Made by a program: the position numbers and the translations under genes. Of a stretch of DNA of 42,055 bases, positions 25,006 through 32,851 are shown one piece after another. Every line of letters begins with the position of its first letter. Positions within the stretch are counted from its first letter, which is position 1. This DNA is from Streptobacillus notomytis. GTDB taxonomy: Bacteria > Fusobacteriota > Fusobacteriia > Fusobacteriales > Leptotrichiaceae. The notes beneath the pieces were generated by a model that did no database searches, was not told the DNA's origin, and worked only from the letters and a program-made list of their open reading frames with translations. Where the stretch lies: positions 1 through 42,055 of the forward strand of contig LJRV01000508.1 in NCBI GenBank assembly GCA_001612575.1, read 5' to 3'.

Positions 25006-28000
25006 GTTTTTATTTGTAGTATAACATTATCTTTTCCTAGAAATTTTATCATTTTTTCTATAAATTTTTTATTCAAACTAATCTGTTTTACATTTTTTTG
25101 ATTTTTTACTCCAAAATATATGTTTAATGTGTCATATCCTTTATGTTCTAATATATATTTTTTCAATTCTTCTTTATATTCAAAATCTTCATTTATTTTT
25201 ACACTAATATTGTATTTTGAAAAATCATTTATTTCAAAAGCATCAGATATATTATATTTATTATTATCTATCCTATTTGCCTTAAAACATATTATATTAC
25301 CTTTTCGTATTATTTTAGATATTTTTAAATAGTTCTTAGGAAATATTAGATATTCGTTACTTCCTTCAAAAGTAAAAATATTAGCTATATTCATAAGTTC
25401 ATTTTTCTTAGTAATTTTACTATTTTCAGATTCTATATAACCTATAACATATTCATTGCTTTTAAATATATTATATACTAATTCATTTTTTAACATTTGT
25501 GTATTTCTCATACTTAATTTAACATATTCTTTTTCAAACTTTATTATATCATCATCACTCATATTATCAGTTTCTACCCACTTATATTCTTCTATTTCCA
25601 TATTCATATTAAGGAAAAGTAAAGAATGTATATCTGTTTGAGACTTATTTTTTTTATCTGACCATTTAATAATGTCTTGTAAATTAACTATTAATTTTCT
25701 TCTATCTATGTTAAATTCATCAAAAGCACCTGAATATATTAATCCTTCAAGATTACTTTTATTTAAAAATCTACATCTACTTATGAAATCAAAAATATCT
25801 CTAAATTTACCATTTTTTTCTCTTTCTTCCACAACTTCTCTAGCTGTTTTTTCTGACATTTCCTTAAGAGCACTTAAAGGTATTCTTATTCCTTTTTCTT
25901 CTATTTCAAATTCAGCTGTTGATTTATTTATGCTAGGTGGATACATTTCAATATTTCTTTTAAGCATCTCAGCATAACTATTTACTAATTTCTTTTCTAC
26001 TTTAAGTTCTGTGGTTAAAAGGCTTGCAAAAAATTCCTTTGGATATCTTGCTTTTAAATATGCAGTTTGATAAGTAATATTTGCATAACTTATAGCGTGG
26101 GCTTTATTAAATCCATAATTTCCAAAATTATCTATCAAATCATATATTTCTTCTGCCCTATCTTTAGGTATAATAGAATTTTCTATAAAAGTTTTTCTAT
26201 TTTGCTTTAATAACTCAACATTTTTCTTCCCTATAGCCTTTCTCAACTCATCGGCTTTAGCTAAACTATACCCTGATATTTTTTGTGCTATTTGCATTAC
26301 CTGTTCCTGATAAACTAATACTCCATATGTGGAAGATAATATATCTTCTAATATAGGGTCTGGATATTTAATTTTAATCTCTTTATTATTCTTCATAACA
26401 ATTAAATTAGGAATTAAACCACTTTCTAAAGGTCCTGGTCTATATAAGGCAAGTAAAAGAGCTATATCTTCTAAAGAATGTATTCTTAAACTCATAGCAA
26501 GTTGAGTAATACCCTTTGATTCACACTGAAATATCCCCATAGTATTTCCAGTATTTAATAAATTAAAGGCTTCTTCACATTCAGGTAAATTATATATATC
26601 TATATCTTCATCAATTTTTTTAACTACATTTTTTACAACATTCAAATTTTTAAGACCTAAAAGATCCATTTTAAGATATCCTAAAGACTCTAATACATTT
26701 GCCTCAAATTGTATTTGATAATCTTTAGTATGATTATCATAAATTAAAGGTAAATTTTCCCTCATATCTTCCTTAGTGATTATAACCCCAGCTGCATGGG
26801 TTGAACTATTTTTTACCTTACCTTCTATTCTTTTAGCATAATCTATTAAAATTTTAATAATTTCTTTACCATCATATAGATCATTTAAAGATTTTTCTTT
26901 AGACTCATCTAATAATTTTCTTATATTTTTTTCAGGTATCTCAAAAACTCTTGCTAAATCTTTTAATGCAAGTGTTGGTTTAAAAGTAGAAAAGGTAATA
27001 ATTTGACTTACATTTCTACTACCATAAGTTTTTTTAATATATTCTATTAAATCCATCCTTTTTTCTTGCTCTATATCCACATCTATATCAGGCATAGATA
27101 TTCTTTCTGGATTTAAAAATCTTTCAAAAATTAGACCATATTTTATTGGATCAAGTTCTGTTATTCCTAATAAATATGAAATAATAGAACCTGCTGCAGA
27201 TCCTCTACCTGGACCTATAAATATGTCATTTTCCTTAGCATATTTAATAAAATCATGGACTATAAGGAAGTATTTAATATAGCCCATTTTATCTATTACA
27301 TTTAATTCATAATTTATTCTATCTTGTATTTCTTTTGTAATATTTGGGTATTTTATTTTTTTCTTTTCCTCAAGTATGCTAAGTATATATTCTTTTTCAT
27401 TTAATCCTTCTGGTAATTTAATTAAAGGGAATTCAACATTTTTATCATCTAAAACTATATCTATATCACTTAATATTTCTTCTCTTATATTTGACGTGGT
27501 TGTAATAAAATGTAATCCATCTTGTTTTTTTTCATTTTGAACAGTTTTTAAAGTTCTATTTTCTTTAATAGCTGTAAATATTTTTTGTAATATTTTATCT
27601 TCTTTTTCTAAATAATATATTTCATTTACTTCTATACTTTTAACATTTAATTCTTCTACTAATTTATCAAACATTAATCTTTGATGTTCAAACATTTCAA
27701 ACATGGGTATTTCTAGTATTATGTCTATGTCTTTCATCATAATTTCCATAAGTTTTTTTACTTTTTTATAATCATTTTTCAAGACATAACTAACTAATTC
27801 TGAATTAACTCCACCACTTAATATATACATATCCTTTCCATGCTCTAACAAGTCTTCTAATAATATGTAATTTCTTTCATATTCCTTTCTCTCATAACTT
27901 ATTGTTGATAGCTTATATATATTTTTTACCCCTTTTTCATTTTTAGCAAGTAAAGTAATAGTATATGTATTTCCCTCATCTAAAAATCCTTTTAAATATA

Positions 28001-28187
28001 TTTCTATACCTATTATTGGAGATATATTATTCTTTTTACAAGAATTATAGAATTTAAGAGCTGCAAACATGCCAAAATCTGTAATAGCTAATTCTTTTAC
28101 ATTATTTTCTTTAGCTTTTTGTATGTATTCTTCAACACTACCTACACCTTCAAGTAATGAATATTCTGTATGTATTCTTCTTAGCAT
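25002..28187 (-). CDS. dnaE: DNA polymerase III subunit alpha
   Basis: Replicative C-family polymerase. The order is an N-terminal PHP domain (HTEYSLLEG, ITDFGMFAALKFY), the polymerase core with GPGRGSAAGS and the catalytic PDIDVDIE, then LYRPGPLESG, YGVLVYQEQVM, FNKAHAISYANITYQTAYLKARYP, and a helix-hairpin-helix region. The PHP HisAsp pattern is partly missing (ITDF rather than ITDH), as in E. coli DnaE, so PHP nuclease activity is unlikely. At 1061 aa it is about 100 residues shorter than E. coli DnaE, mostly in the C-terminal part. It lies 12 nt after the cysteine desulfurase gene. Confidence 0.95.
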   Translation of the reverse strand: MLRRIHTEYSLLEGVGSVEEYIQKAKENNVKELAITDFGMFAALKFYNSCKKNNISPIIGIEIYLKGFLDEGNTYTITLLAKNEKGVKNIYKLSTISYERKEYERNYILLEDLLEHGKDMYILSGGVNSELVSYVLKNDYKKVKKLMEIMMKDIDIILEIPMFEMFEHQRLMFDKLVEELNVKSIEVNEIYYLEKEDKILQKIFTAIKENRTLKTVQNEKKQDGLHFITTTSNIREEILSDIDIVLDDKNVEFPLIKLPEGLNEKEYILSILEEKKKIKYPNITKEIQDRINYELNVIDKMGYIKYFLIVHDFIKYAKENDIFIGPGRGSAAGSIISYLLGITELDPIKYGLIFERFLNPERISMPDIDVDIEQEKRMDLIEYIKKTYGSRNVSQIITFSTFKPTLALKDLARVFEIPEKNIRKLLDESKEKSLNDLYDGKEIIKILIDYAKRIEGKVKNSSTHAAGVIITKEDMRENLPLIYDNHTKDYQIQFEANVLESLGYLKMDLLGLKNLNVVKNVVKKIDEDIDIYNLPECEEAFNLLNTGNTMGIFQCESKGITQLAMSLRIHSLEDIALLLALYRPGPLESGLIPNLIVMKNNKEIKIKYPDPILEDILSSTYGVLVYQEQVMQIAQKISGYSLAKADELRKAIGKKNVELLKQNRKTFIENSIIPKDRAEEIYDLIDNFGNYGFNKAHAISYANITYQTAYLKARYPKEFFASLLTTELKVEKKLVNSYAEMLKRNIEMYPPSINKSTAEFEIEEKGIRIPLSALKEMSEKTAREVVEEREKNGKFRDIFDFISRCRFLNKSNLEGLIYSGAFDEFNIDRRKLIVNLQDIIKWSDKKNKSQTDIHSLLFLNMNMEIEEYKWVETDNMSDDDIIKFEKEYVKLSMRNTQMLKNELVYNIFKSNEYVIGYIESENSKITKKNELMNIANIFTFEGSNEYLIFPKNYLKISKIIRKGNIICFKANRIDNNKYNISDAFEINDFSKYNISVKINEDFEYKEELKKYILEHKGYDTLNIYFGVKNQKNVKQISLNKKFIEKMIKFLGKDNVILQIKT

Positions 28188-28199
28188 GTTTATGACTCC

Positions 28200-29315
28200 T
28201 TACTTTATTATATTTTCCAAGACATTTATAAAATAGTCTATTTCCTCTTTTTTATTCTGTATAGATAAGCTTATTCTTATAGATGATTTAGCCTCATTTT
28301 CACTTAATCCCTGTTCCATTAAAACATTAGAAGGTTTAATTACCCCACTTTGACATGCTGAACCACCTGATAAAAAAACCCCGTTCATATCAAATAAAGG
28401 TAAAAGATAGTCTATCTCTTTACCTCTTATTTGTAAATTAATAATATGAGGTATAGTATTTTCTTTATTATTTACTATTATCCTATTGCCAAATTTTTCT
28501 AAACTTTTCAATAGATATTCTTTTAAACCTTTAACATGCTCAATATTATTTTCTATATTCTTAGATAAATGTTCATATACCTTAGTAGAAAAAATTATGG
28601 AGTTTATATTTTCTGTTCCTGCTCTTTTATTCTTTTCCTGTTCACCACCATGTATATGTTTTTCTATTAAATACTTTGATGATATATATGCAAATCCACT
28701 ACCTTTTGCACCATGAAATTTATGAAAAGAGGCTGAAATACCATCTATGTTAAATAGTGATAAATCTAATTTTTCCCTTAATATTAACTGAGTCATATCA
28801 CTATGAAAAAAGATATTTTTATCTTTTAGCATATTTCCTATTTCTTCTACAGGCATTCTAACTCCAGTTTCATTATTAACTGCCATTATACTTACAAGTA
28901 TAGTATCTTCTCTTAAATTTTTTTCTATTTCACCAGTTTCAATAATTCCCTTACTATTTGGTTTAATATAGCTTATATCAAAACCTTTTTCTTCAAGATA
29001 TTTACAAACATTTAATATACTAAGATGTTCTATAGATGAGGTAATGATATGTCCTTTACCCTTATTTAAAGCAACTCCTTTAAGTATCATATTATTAGAT
29101 TCTGTAGAGCCTGAGGTAAAGAAAATATCTTTTGTTGGTATATTAAGATCCTTTGCTATTACTTCCCTTGATTTTTCTAGCATATATCTGGCTTTTTTAC
29201 CAAGACTATGAGTAGATGAAGCATTTGCAAAATATGTTGTATATATATTTAATAATTCTTCTTTAAATTCATCTAAGATTCTTGTAGTTGCAGCATTATC
29301 AAAGTATACTTTCAT
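28200..29315 (-). CDS. Cysteine desulfurase (NifS/IscS-like)
   Basis: A PLP-dependent enzyme that moves sulfur from cysteine to a persulfide for Fe-S cluster or tRNA thiolation. It starts with YFDNAATTR and has FTSGSTESNNMILKG. The PLP-binding lysine lies in SFHKFHGAKGSG, and the catalytic Cys in SGGSACQSG near residue 320, in an IscS-like loop. The length of 371 aa is normal for the NifS/NifZ-type group. No iscU or thiI is beside it; cotranscription with dnaE is suggested by the 12-nt gap. AAGGAGGA precedes the ATG by about 10 nt. Confidence 0.92.
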   Translation of the reverse strand: MKVYFDNAATTRILDEFKEELLNIYTTYFANASSTHSLGKKARYMLEKSREVIAKDLNIPTKDIFFTSGSTESNNMILKGVALNKGKGHIITSSIEHLSILNVCKYLEEKGFDISYIKPNSKGIIETGEIEKNLREDTILVSIMAVNNETGVRMPVEEIGNMLKDKNIFFHSDMTQLILREKLDLSLFNIDGISASFHKFHGAKGSGFAYISSKYLIEKHIHGGEQEKNKRAGTENINSIIFSTKVYEHLSKNIENNIEHVKGLKEYLLKSLEKFGNRIIVNNKENTIPHIINLQIRGKEIDYLLPLFDMNGVFLSGGSACQSGVIKPSNVLMEQGLSENEAKSSIRISLSIQNKKEEIDYFINVLENIIK

Positions 29316-29386
29316 ATTAAACCATCCTCCTTTTTAAATATATTCTAGCACGAAAATATAAAAAAGAATAGTATTAGAATATCGTT

Positions 29387-29418
29387 AAATTGCAATTTAA
29401 ATACCTTTTTGATAAAAT
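29387..29418 (+). promoter_or_regulatory. Promoter of the DUF1294 gene, in a palindrome
   Basis: TTGCAA (29390-29395), 17 nt, and TAAAAT (29413-29418). The -35 lies inside the 12-nt palindrome AAATTGCAATTT (29387-29398), so it could also serve as a -35 for the divergent cysteine desulfurase gene (TACTAT at 16 nt on the minus strand). Confidence 0.5.
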
Positions 29419-29449
29419 TATATATATTTCTATTAAAAGGAGATTTTAA

Positions 29450-29698
29450 ATGTTTTTATTAACAGTTAATTTTTTGGTATTTATATCTTTTGGAATAGAT
29501 AAATTTCTTGCAATAAAAAATATGGTTAGAATTCCAGAAAAAACATTACTTTTATTATCCTTAATTGGACCATTTGGAGCAATTATTGGAATGAATTTTT
29601 TTAGACACAAAACTAAAAAACTTAAATTTAAATCTATATATTTATTTCTAATACTACATTTATTAGTTATATATTATTTAAAGATTTATGCAATGTAA
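29450..29698 (+). CDS. DUF1294 family small membrane protein
   Basis: An 82-residue protein with the DUF1294 pattern: an N-terminal membrane segment, then DKFLAIKN and RIPEKTLL, GPFGAIIGMNFFRHKTKKLKF, and a second C-terminal membrane helix. The function of the family is unknown. A canonical AAAAGGAGA stands about 7 nt before the ATG and a promoter lies at 29390. It is the only plus-strand gene between 22853 and the right edge. Confidence 0.85.
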   Translation: MFLLTVNFLVFISFGIDKFLAIKNMVRIPEKTLLLLSLIGPFGAIIGMNFFRHKTKKLKFKSIYLFLILHLLVIYYLKIYAM

Positions 29699-29704
29699 AA
29701 AAAA

Positions 29705-29728
29705 TTGACTAGATTTTCATCTAGTCAA
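29705..29728. terminator. Bidirectional terminator between DUF1294 gene and rpsR
   Basis: TTGACTAGAT (29705-29714) pairs perfectly with ATCTAGTCAA (29719-29728) around a TTTC loop, with A-rich and T-rich flanks on both sides. Confidence 0.85.
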
Positions 29729-29735
29729 ATTATTT

Positions 29736-29969
29736 TTATCTTTCTATTTTTGTATAAGGTAATAATGCTATTTGTCTTGCTCTTTTAATTGCTTTTGCAA
29801 TTTTTCTTTGAACCTTAGCATCTAACCCTGTTACTCTTGATGGAGATATTTTACCTTTATCGTTCATAAAGTTTTTCAATAAATCCACATTTTTATAATC
29901 TATATCTTCCATTTTGAATTTAACTTTTGGTCTTCTTTTTCTCTTTTTAAACTCAGCAACTGGTTTCAT
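29736..29969 (-). CDS. rpsR: 30S ribosomal protein S18
   Basis: S18 pairs with S6 on the 30S platform. The 77-residue product has the family core [25 protein letters not shown] and the C-terminal [18 protein letters not shown]. It has no CxxC zinc-type motif, that is, it is a C-minus form. It is the last gene of rpsF-ssb-rpsR and is followed by a strong terminator. Confidence 0.96.
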   Translation of the reverse strand: MKPVAEFKKRKRRPKVKFKMEDIDYKNVDLLKNFMNDKGKISPSRVTGLDAKVQRKIAKAIKRARQIALLPYTKIER

Positions 29970-29984
29970 TTCTTCCTCCTATTT

Positions 29985-30389
29985 TTAGAATGGGAAGTCA
30001 TCCTCTTCATCTACAAGAATCTCTTCTTTTGGAGCTTCATATAATCTACTTGGTGTAAATTCTTTATTTCCTCCATTTGAATCAGATTTTGAATCTATGA
30101 ACTCAAAGCTATTTAAAACAACATCTGTAGATGTCCTTTTTTCTCCTTCTTTAGTTTCATAATTACTTACTGATAATTTTCCTGTAACAAGTATTCTACT
30201 TCCTTTTTTAAAATATTGTCCTATAGTTTCTGCTCTTTTTTCCCAAGCAACACAGTTAATAAAATCAACCTCTTCTCTATTGTTATCTCTTTGAACTGCA
30301 ATAGAAAATCTCAAATAAGCTTTTCCTGTCCCTGTGTATTGAACTTCAGGATCTCTTGTAAGTCTTCCTAATAATGATACGTAATTCAT
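29985..30389 (-). CDS. ssb: Single-stranded DNA-binding protein
   Basis: The tetrameric SSB binds ssDNA during replication and repair. The OB-fold starts MNYVSLLGRLTRDPEVQYTG and includes VDFINCVAWEKRAETIGQYFKKGSRI. A short Ser/Asn linker leads to the acidic tip DEEDDFPF used to recruit partner proteins. The length of 134 aa is at the short end of the family because the linker is brief. Placement between rpsF and rpsR is the classical arrangement. Confidence 0.96.
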   Translation of the reverse strand: MNYVSLLGRLTRDPEVQYTGTGKAYLRFSIAVQRDNNREEVDFINCVAWEKRAETIGQYFKKGSRILVTGKLSVSNYETKEGEKRTSTDVVLNSFEFIDSKSDSNGGNKEFTPSRLYEAPKEEILVDEEDDFPF

Positions 30390-30418
30390 AATATTCCCCC
30401 TAATAATTTATTTTAACC

Positions 30419-30700
30419 TTATAACTTTACTATCATGTATTTCATTAAGTACTCAGATATGTTTAATTTATTCTCTACTTCTGCTAATTGAGTTCCGTCC
30501 ATAGCAAATTTAGTTAATACATAGTATCCATTTTCTTTTTTCTTAATTGGATATGCTAATTTTCTATCTCCCATTATCTCAGTCTTAACTTCAGTTGCTC
30601 CAGCATGTGTTAAGATAGTTTCTACTTTCTCAACATTTGCTTTTTTTTCTTCTTCTGTTAATTGAGTTGAAAGAATAAACATAATTTCGTAATTTGTCAT
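30419..30700 (-). CDS. rpsF: 30S ribosomal protein S6
   Basis: S6 binds the 30S platform with S18. The 93-residue protein starts MTNYEIMFILSTQLTEEE and contains DRKLAYPIKKKENGYYVLTKF and ISEYLMKYMIVKL. It heads the rpsF-ssb-rpsR operon. GGAGAG lies before the ATG. A hairpin in the leader (30731-30756) is a candidate S6:S18 autoregulatory site. Confidence 0.96.
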   Translation of the reverse strand: MTNYEIMFILSTQLTEEEKKANVEKVETILTHAGATEVKTEIMGDRKLAYPIKKKENGYYVLTKFAMDGTQLAEVENKLNISEYLMKYMIVKL

Positions 30701-30730
30701 TTCTTTTTCTCTCCTTCCCTCTGGATTTAG

Positions 30731-30756
30731 CCCTAGTGGATTACCACAAAGCAGGG
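30731..30756 (-). promoter_or_regulatory. Hairpin in rpsF leader, candidate S6:S18 regulatory RNA
   Basis: On the minus strand CCCU and GUGG pair with CCAC and AGGG around a UAAU loop, with an asymmetric internal loop (GCUUU against U). A regulatory hairpin binding S6:S18 is known in this position in many bacteria. I cannot match the published consensus, so only the position and shape support it. Confidence 0.35.
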
Positions 30757-30763
30757 TATTTAA

Positions 30764-30792
30764 ATTTTATCATACTTTAAATCAAATTGCAA
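30764..30792 (-). promoter_or_regulatory. rpsF promoter overlapping the end of an adhesin gene
   Basis: TTGCAA (30787-30792), 17-nt spacer and TAAAAT (30764-30769). The -35 lies within the last codons of the adhesin ORF ending at 30782, and no terminator is visible between the two genes. Confidence 0.6.
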
Positions 30793-32569
30793 ATATTTTA
30801 TTACTTAAACTTTTAATTAATTCCTTTAAATCCGTTAATTCTTTTTTAAGTTTATCATTTGAATCTAATAACTCTTTTATTTTTATATCATGTTCATATA
30901 CTTTCTCATCTAGCATATTTATATTTCCATTTCTATGTAATGTTAACATATCTTTTTTTCTTGTCTCTAATTTATCAAATTGATATCCTATTCCTGCTCC
31001 TAATGATACATGTCCTCTTGTATTTAATGATCCACTTGCCCTATATACTATATTTGCTTTATCATTTATTCCTGATAACCCTAATGCAAAAGCATGTTCT
31101 CCATTATAGTAACCATATGAACCTGACAGGTTATGTCTATGACCTCCTAATGAACTTACCTGTGGTAAGTTTGCCATTGATATTGCACTTGCTACTCCAC
31201 TATTTACCTTTGATATATCTTCTTTTAATTTATCTGATATATCTATACTTACTTCATTTCCCTTTGCTGTTGTTCTTATATATTCTGAACCTCTAATTTT
31301 AAAGTTTAGGCCTCCTGTTTTATTTAAAGTTTGTTTTTCTGTGCTTCCACTATCTCCAGTAAATGATATATTATTATTTCCTATGCCATTTACTGCATTT
31401 ACTACATCTCCTGTTTTAGCTATTTTCTCATTATCATCTGTTTTATATTCAATCTTCCCATTATTTTCTGATTTTGTAATTGTACCTACATTAACCTTTA
31501 AATTGCCACTACCATCCTTTAATATTGTTTTATTATCTATCTTGGTATCTAATGTATATACTTTATTACCATTTGCTCCAGTAGTTGATTTTACTATTAT
31601 TGAAGAATTATTTTCTGATTTTACCTCAGTTATAGCCGCTTTTATTGCATCATCTATATTATTTTTCCCAGTTCCACCTATATTTGTCATATCAATATTA
31701 GCAATATTATCTCCAGTTTTAGTTATTTTAGAGTTTCCACCTAGAATTTTTTTAGTTGAATTAGCTAAATTTTCTAAAGCTTTACTAGTTGAAAAAAGTT
31801 GTGACCCATTTACTGCATCTGTTGAATCTTTAGAAACTTTACCTGATGCAACATTTTTAATCTGTCTTTCACTATCTTTGGCTCCAACTGAAACTTGATG
31901 TCCATCAGTTCCCGCTTCACCTGAAAATCCAGAATAAGTAAAATCTCCTATTTTGGCAGAACTTTCTTGTGTAGCCTTAGAATCTGTTTTAGAACTTGCT
32001 CCTATTGCTATTGCATTATCATAGCTTGCCTCAGAGCTTGCTCCTATTGCTGTTGAACTTTGATTTTTAGCTTTAGAAGCTGAACCTATTGCTGTTGAAA
32101 GTGTTTTACTCGCTTCTGACTGACCACCTATAGCTGTAGCATAACTTTCTTTTGATTTAGCAGAATATCCTATACTAACTGCACTATCTCCAGTACTTTC
32201 TCCACTATACCCTATATTAGTAGCTCCTGTACCACTAGCTTTACCCCCAAAAGACATAGAAGAACTTTTTTCAGCTATTGCTCCATTTCCTATAGCAAAT
32301 GCATTATCTCCATCTGCTTTTGAATTAGATCCTATTGCAACAGCACCTCCATTACTACCCTTATTTCCCCCTTTGTTTGTTTGAGCATTAGTACCTATTG
32401 CAACATCATGTTTCCCTTCTGCATTTGAATTAATACCTAATGCTAAAGAAGATTCTCCATTTGCCTTTGACCCATTTCCTAAAGTTGGATTTGTACTTGA
32501 TGAAGAAGTATCTGCATAAGATATGATAGAAATAAATGCTAATCCTACGAGTAAATTATTTTTTTTCAT
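30782..32569 (-). CDS. Trimeric autotransporter adhesin (YadA-like), 595 aa
   Basis: A type Vc secreted adhesin. It has a signal peptide (MKKNNLLVGLAFISIISYA, cleaved near residue 19) and a YadA head of 14-residue AIGxxSxAxGxxSxA-type repeats (about 25-230). A neck with the motif SKDSTDAVNGSQLF follows near 245, then a short stalk (to about 455) and the four-strand YadA anchor. The anchor contains NLPQVSSLGGHRHNLSGSYGYYNGEHAFALGLSG and ends at GYQF (about 531); only part is quoted in words here. A 64-residue coiled-coil tail follows the barrel (residues 532-595). It is the shortest of the four adhesins. Its promoter has a fixed 17-nt spacer, and only a weak Shine-Dalgarno (AAAGAA) precedes the ATG. 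Confidence 0.9.
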   Translation of the reverse strand: MKKNNLLVGLAFISIISYADTSSSSTNPTLGNGSKANGESSLALGINSNAEGKHDVAIGTNAQTNKGGNKGSNGGAVAIGSNSKADGDNAFAIGNGAIAEKSSSMSFGGKASGTGATNIGYSGESTGDSAVSIGYSAKSKESYATAIGGQSEASKTLSTAIGSASKAKNQSSTAIGASSEASYDNAIAIGASSKTDSKATQESSAKIGDFTYSGFSGEAGTDGHQVSVGAKDSERQIKNVASGKVSKDSTDAVNGSQLFSTSKALENLANSTKKILGGNSKITKTGDNIANIDMTNIGGTGKNNIDDAIKAAITEVKSENNSSIIVKSTTGANGNKVYTLDTKIDNKTILKDGSGNLKVNVGTITKSENNGKIEYKTDDNEKIAKTGDVVNAVNGIGNNNISFTGDSGSTEKQTLNKTGGLNFKIRGSEYIRTTAKGNEVSIDISDKLKEDISKVNSGVASAISMANLPQVSSLGGHRHNLSGSYGYYNGEHAFALGLSGINDKANIVYRASGSLNTRGHVSLGAGIGYQFDKLETRKKDMLTLHRNGNINMLDEKVYEHDIKIKELLDSNDKLKKELTDLKELIKSLSNKIFAI

Positions 32570-32613
32570 TATTCTTTTAGTATAATATAGTTAGTTTTTA
32601 AACTGTATTATAG

Positions 32614-32621
32614 CCCTCCTT
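32614..32621 (-). promoter_or_regulatory. Distal Shine-Dalgarno-like element in adhesin leader
   Basis: AAGGAGGG on the minus strand lies about 45 nt before the ATG at 32569, too far for direct initiation, and no start codon follows it at a usable distance. A similar element occurs 38 nt before the adhesin at 37033 (40106-40113). It may be a ribosome standby site. Confidence 0.3.
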
Positions 32622-32680
32622 ATCCTATATATATTTATATTTTTATTTTCAAAAGATATTTTTTTAACAATGACTTCAAT

Positions 32681-32709
32681 ATTATACCTACCCTCCATTA
32701 TTTTGTCAA
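32681..32709 (-). promoter_or_regulatory. Promoter of the 595-aa adhesin, fixed 17-nt spacer
   Basis: Perfect TTGACA (32704-32709), 17-nt spacer and perfect TATAAT (32681-32686). The spacer is G-rich next to the -10 (GGAGGGTAGG) but interrupted, so it looks like a broken-up homopolymer. Confidence 0.75.
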
Positions 32710-32851
32710 TATAATTTGTACGCTTTTTTCACAAATTAAAAAGAATTAACTCCTTTACAGAAATTAATCCTCATTTTAATCACCATTCTCCTATTTAAAG
32801 ACCTTCATTTGTTACCACCATTATATATATAAAGTTTCACAAATATTTTAC

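Noticed and set aside
25002-28187. dnaE PHP domain loss of a catalytic histidine as a novelty
   Set aside because: E. coli DnaE has the same TDF pattern; a degenerate PHP site is common in this family.
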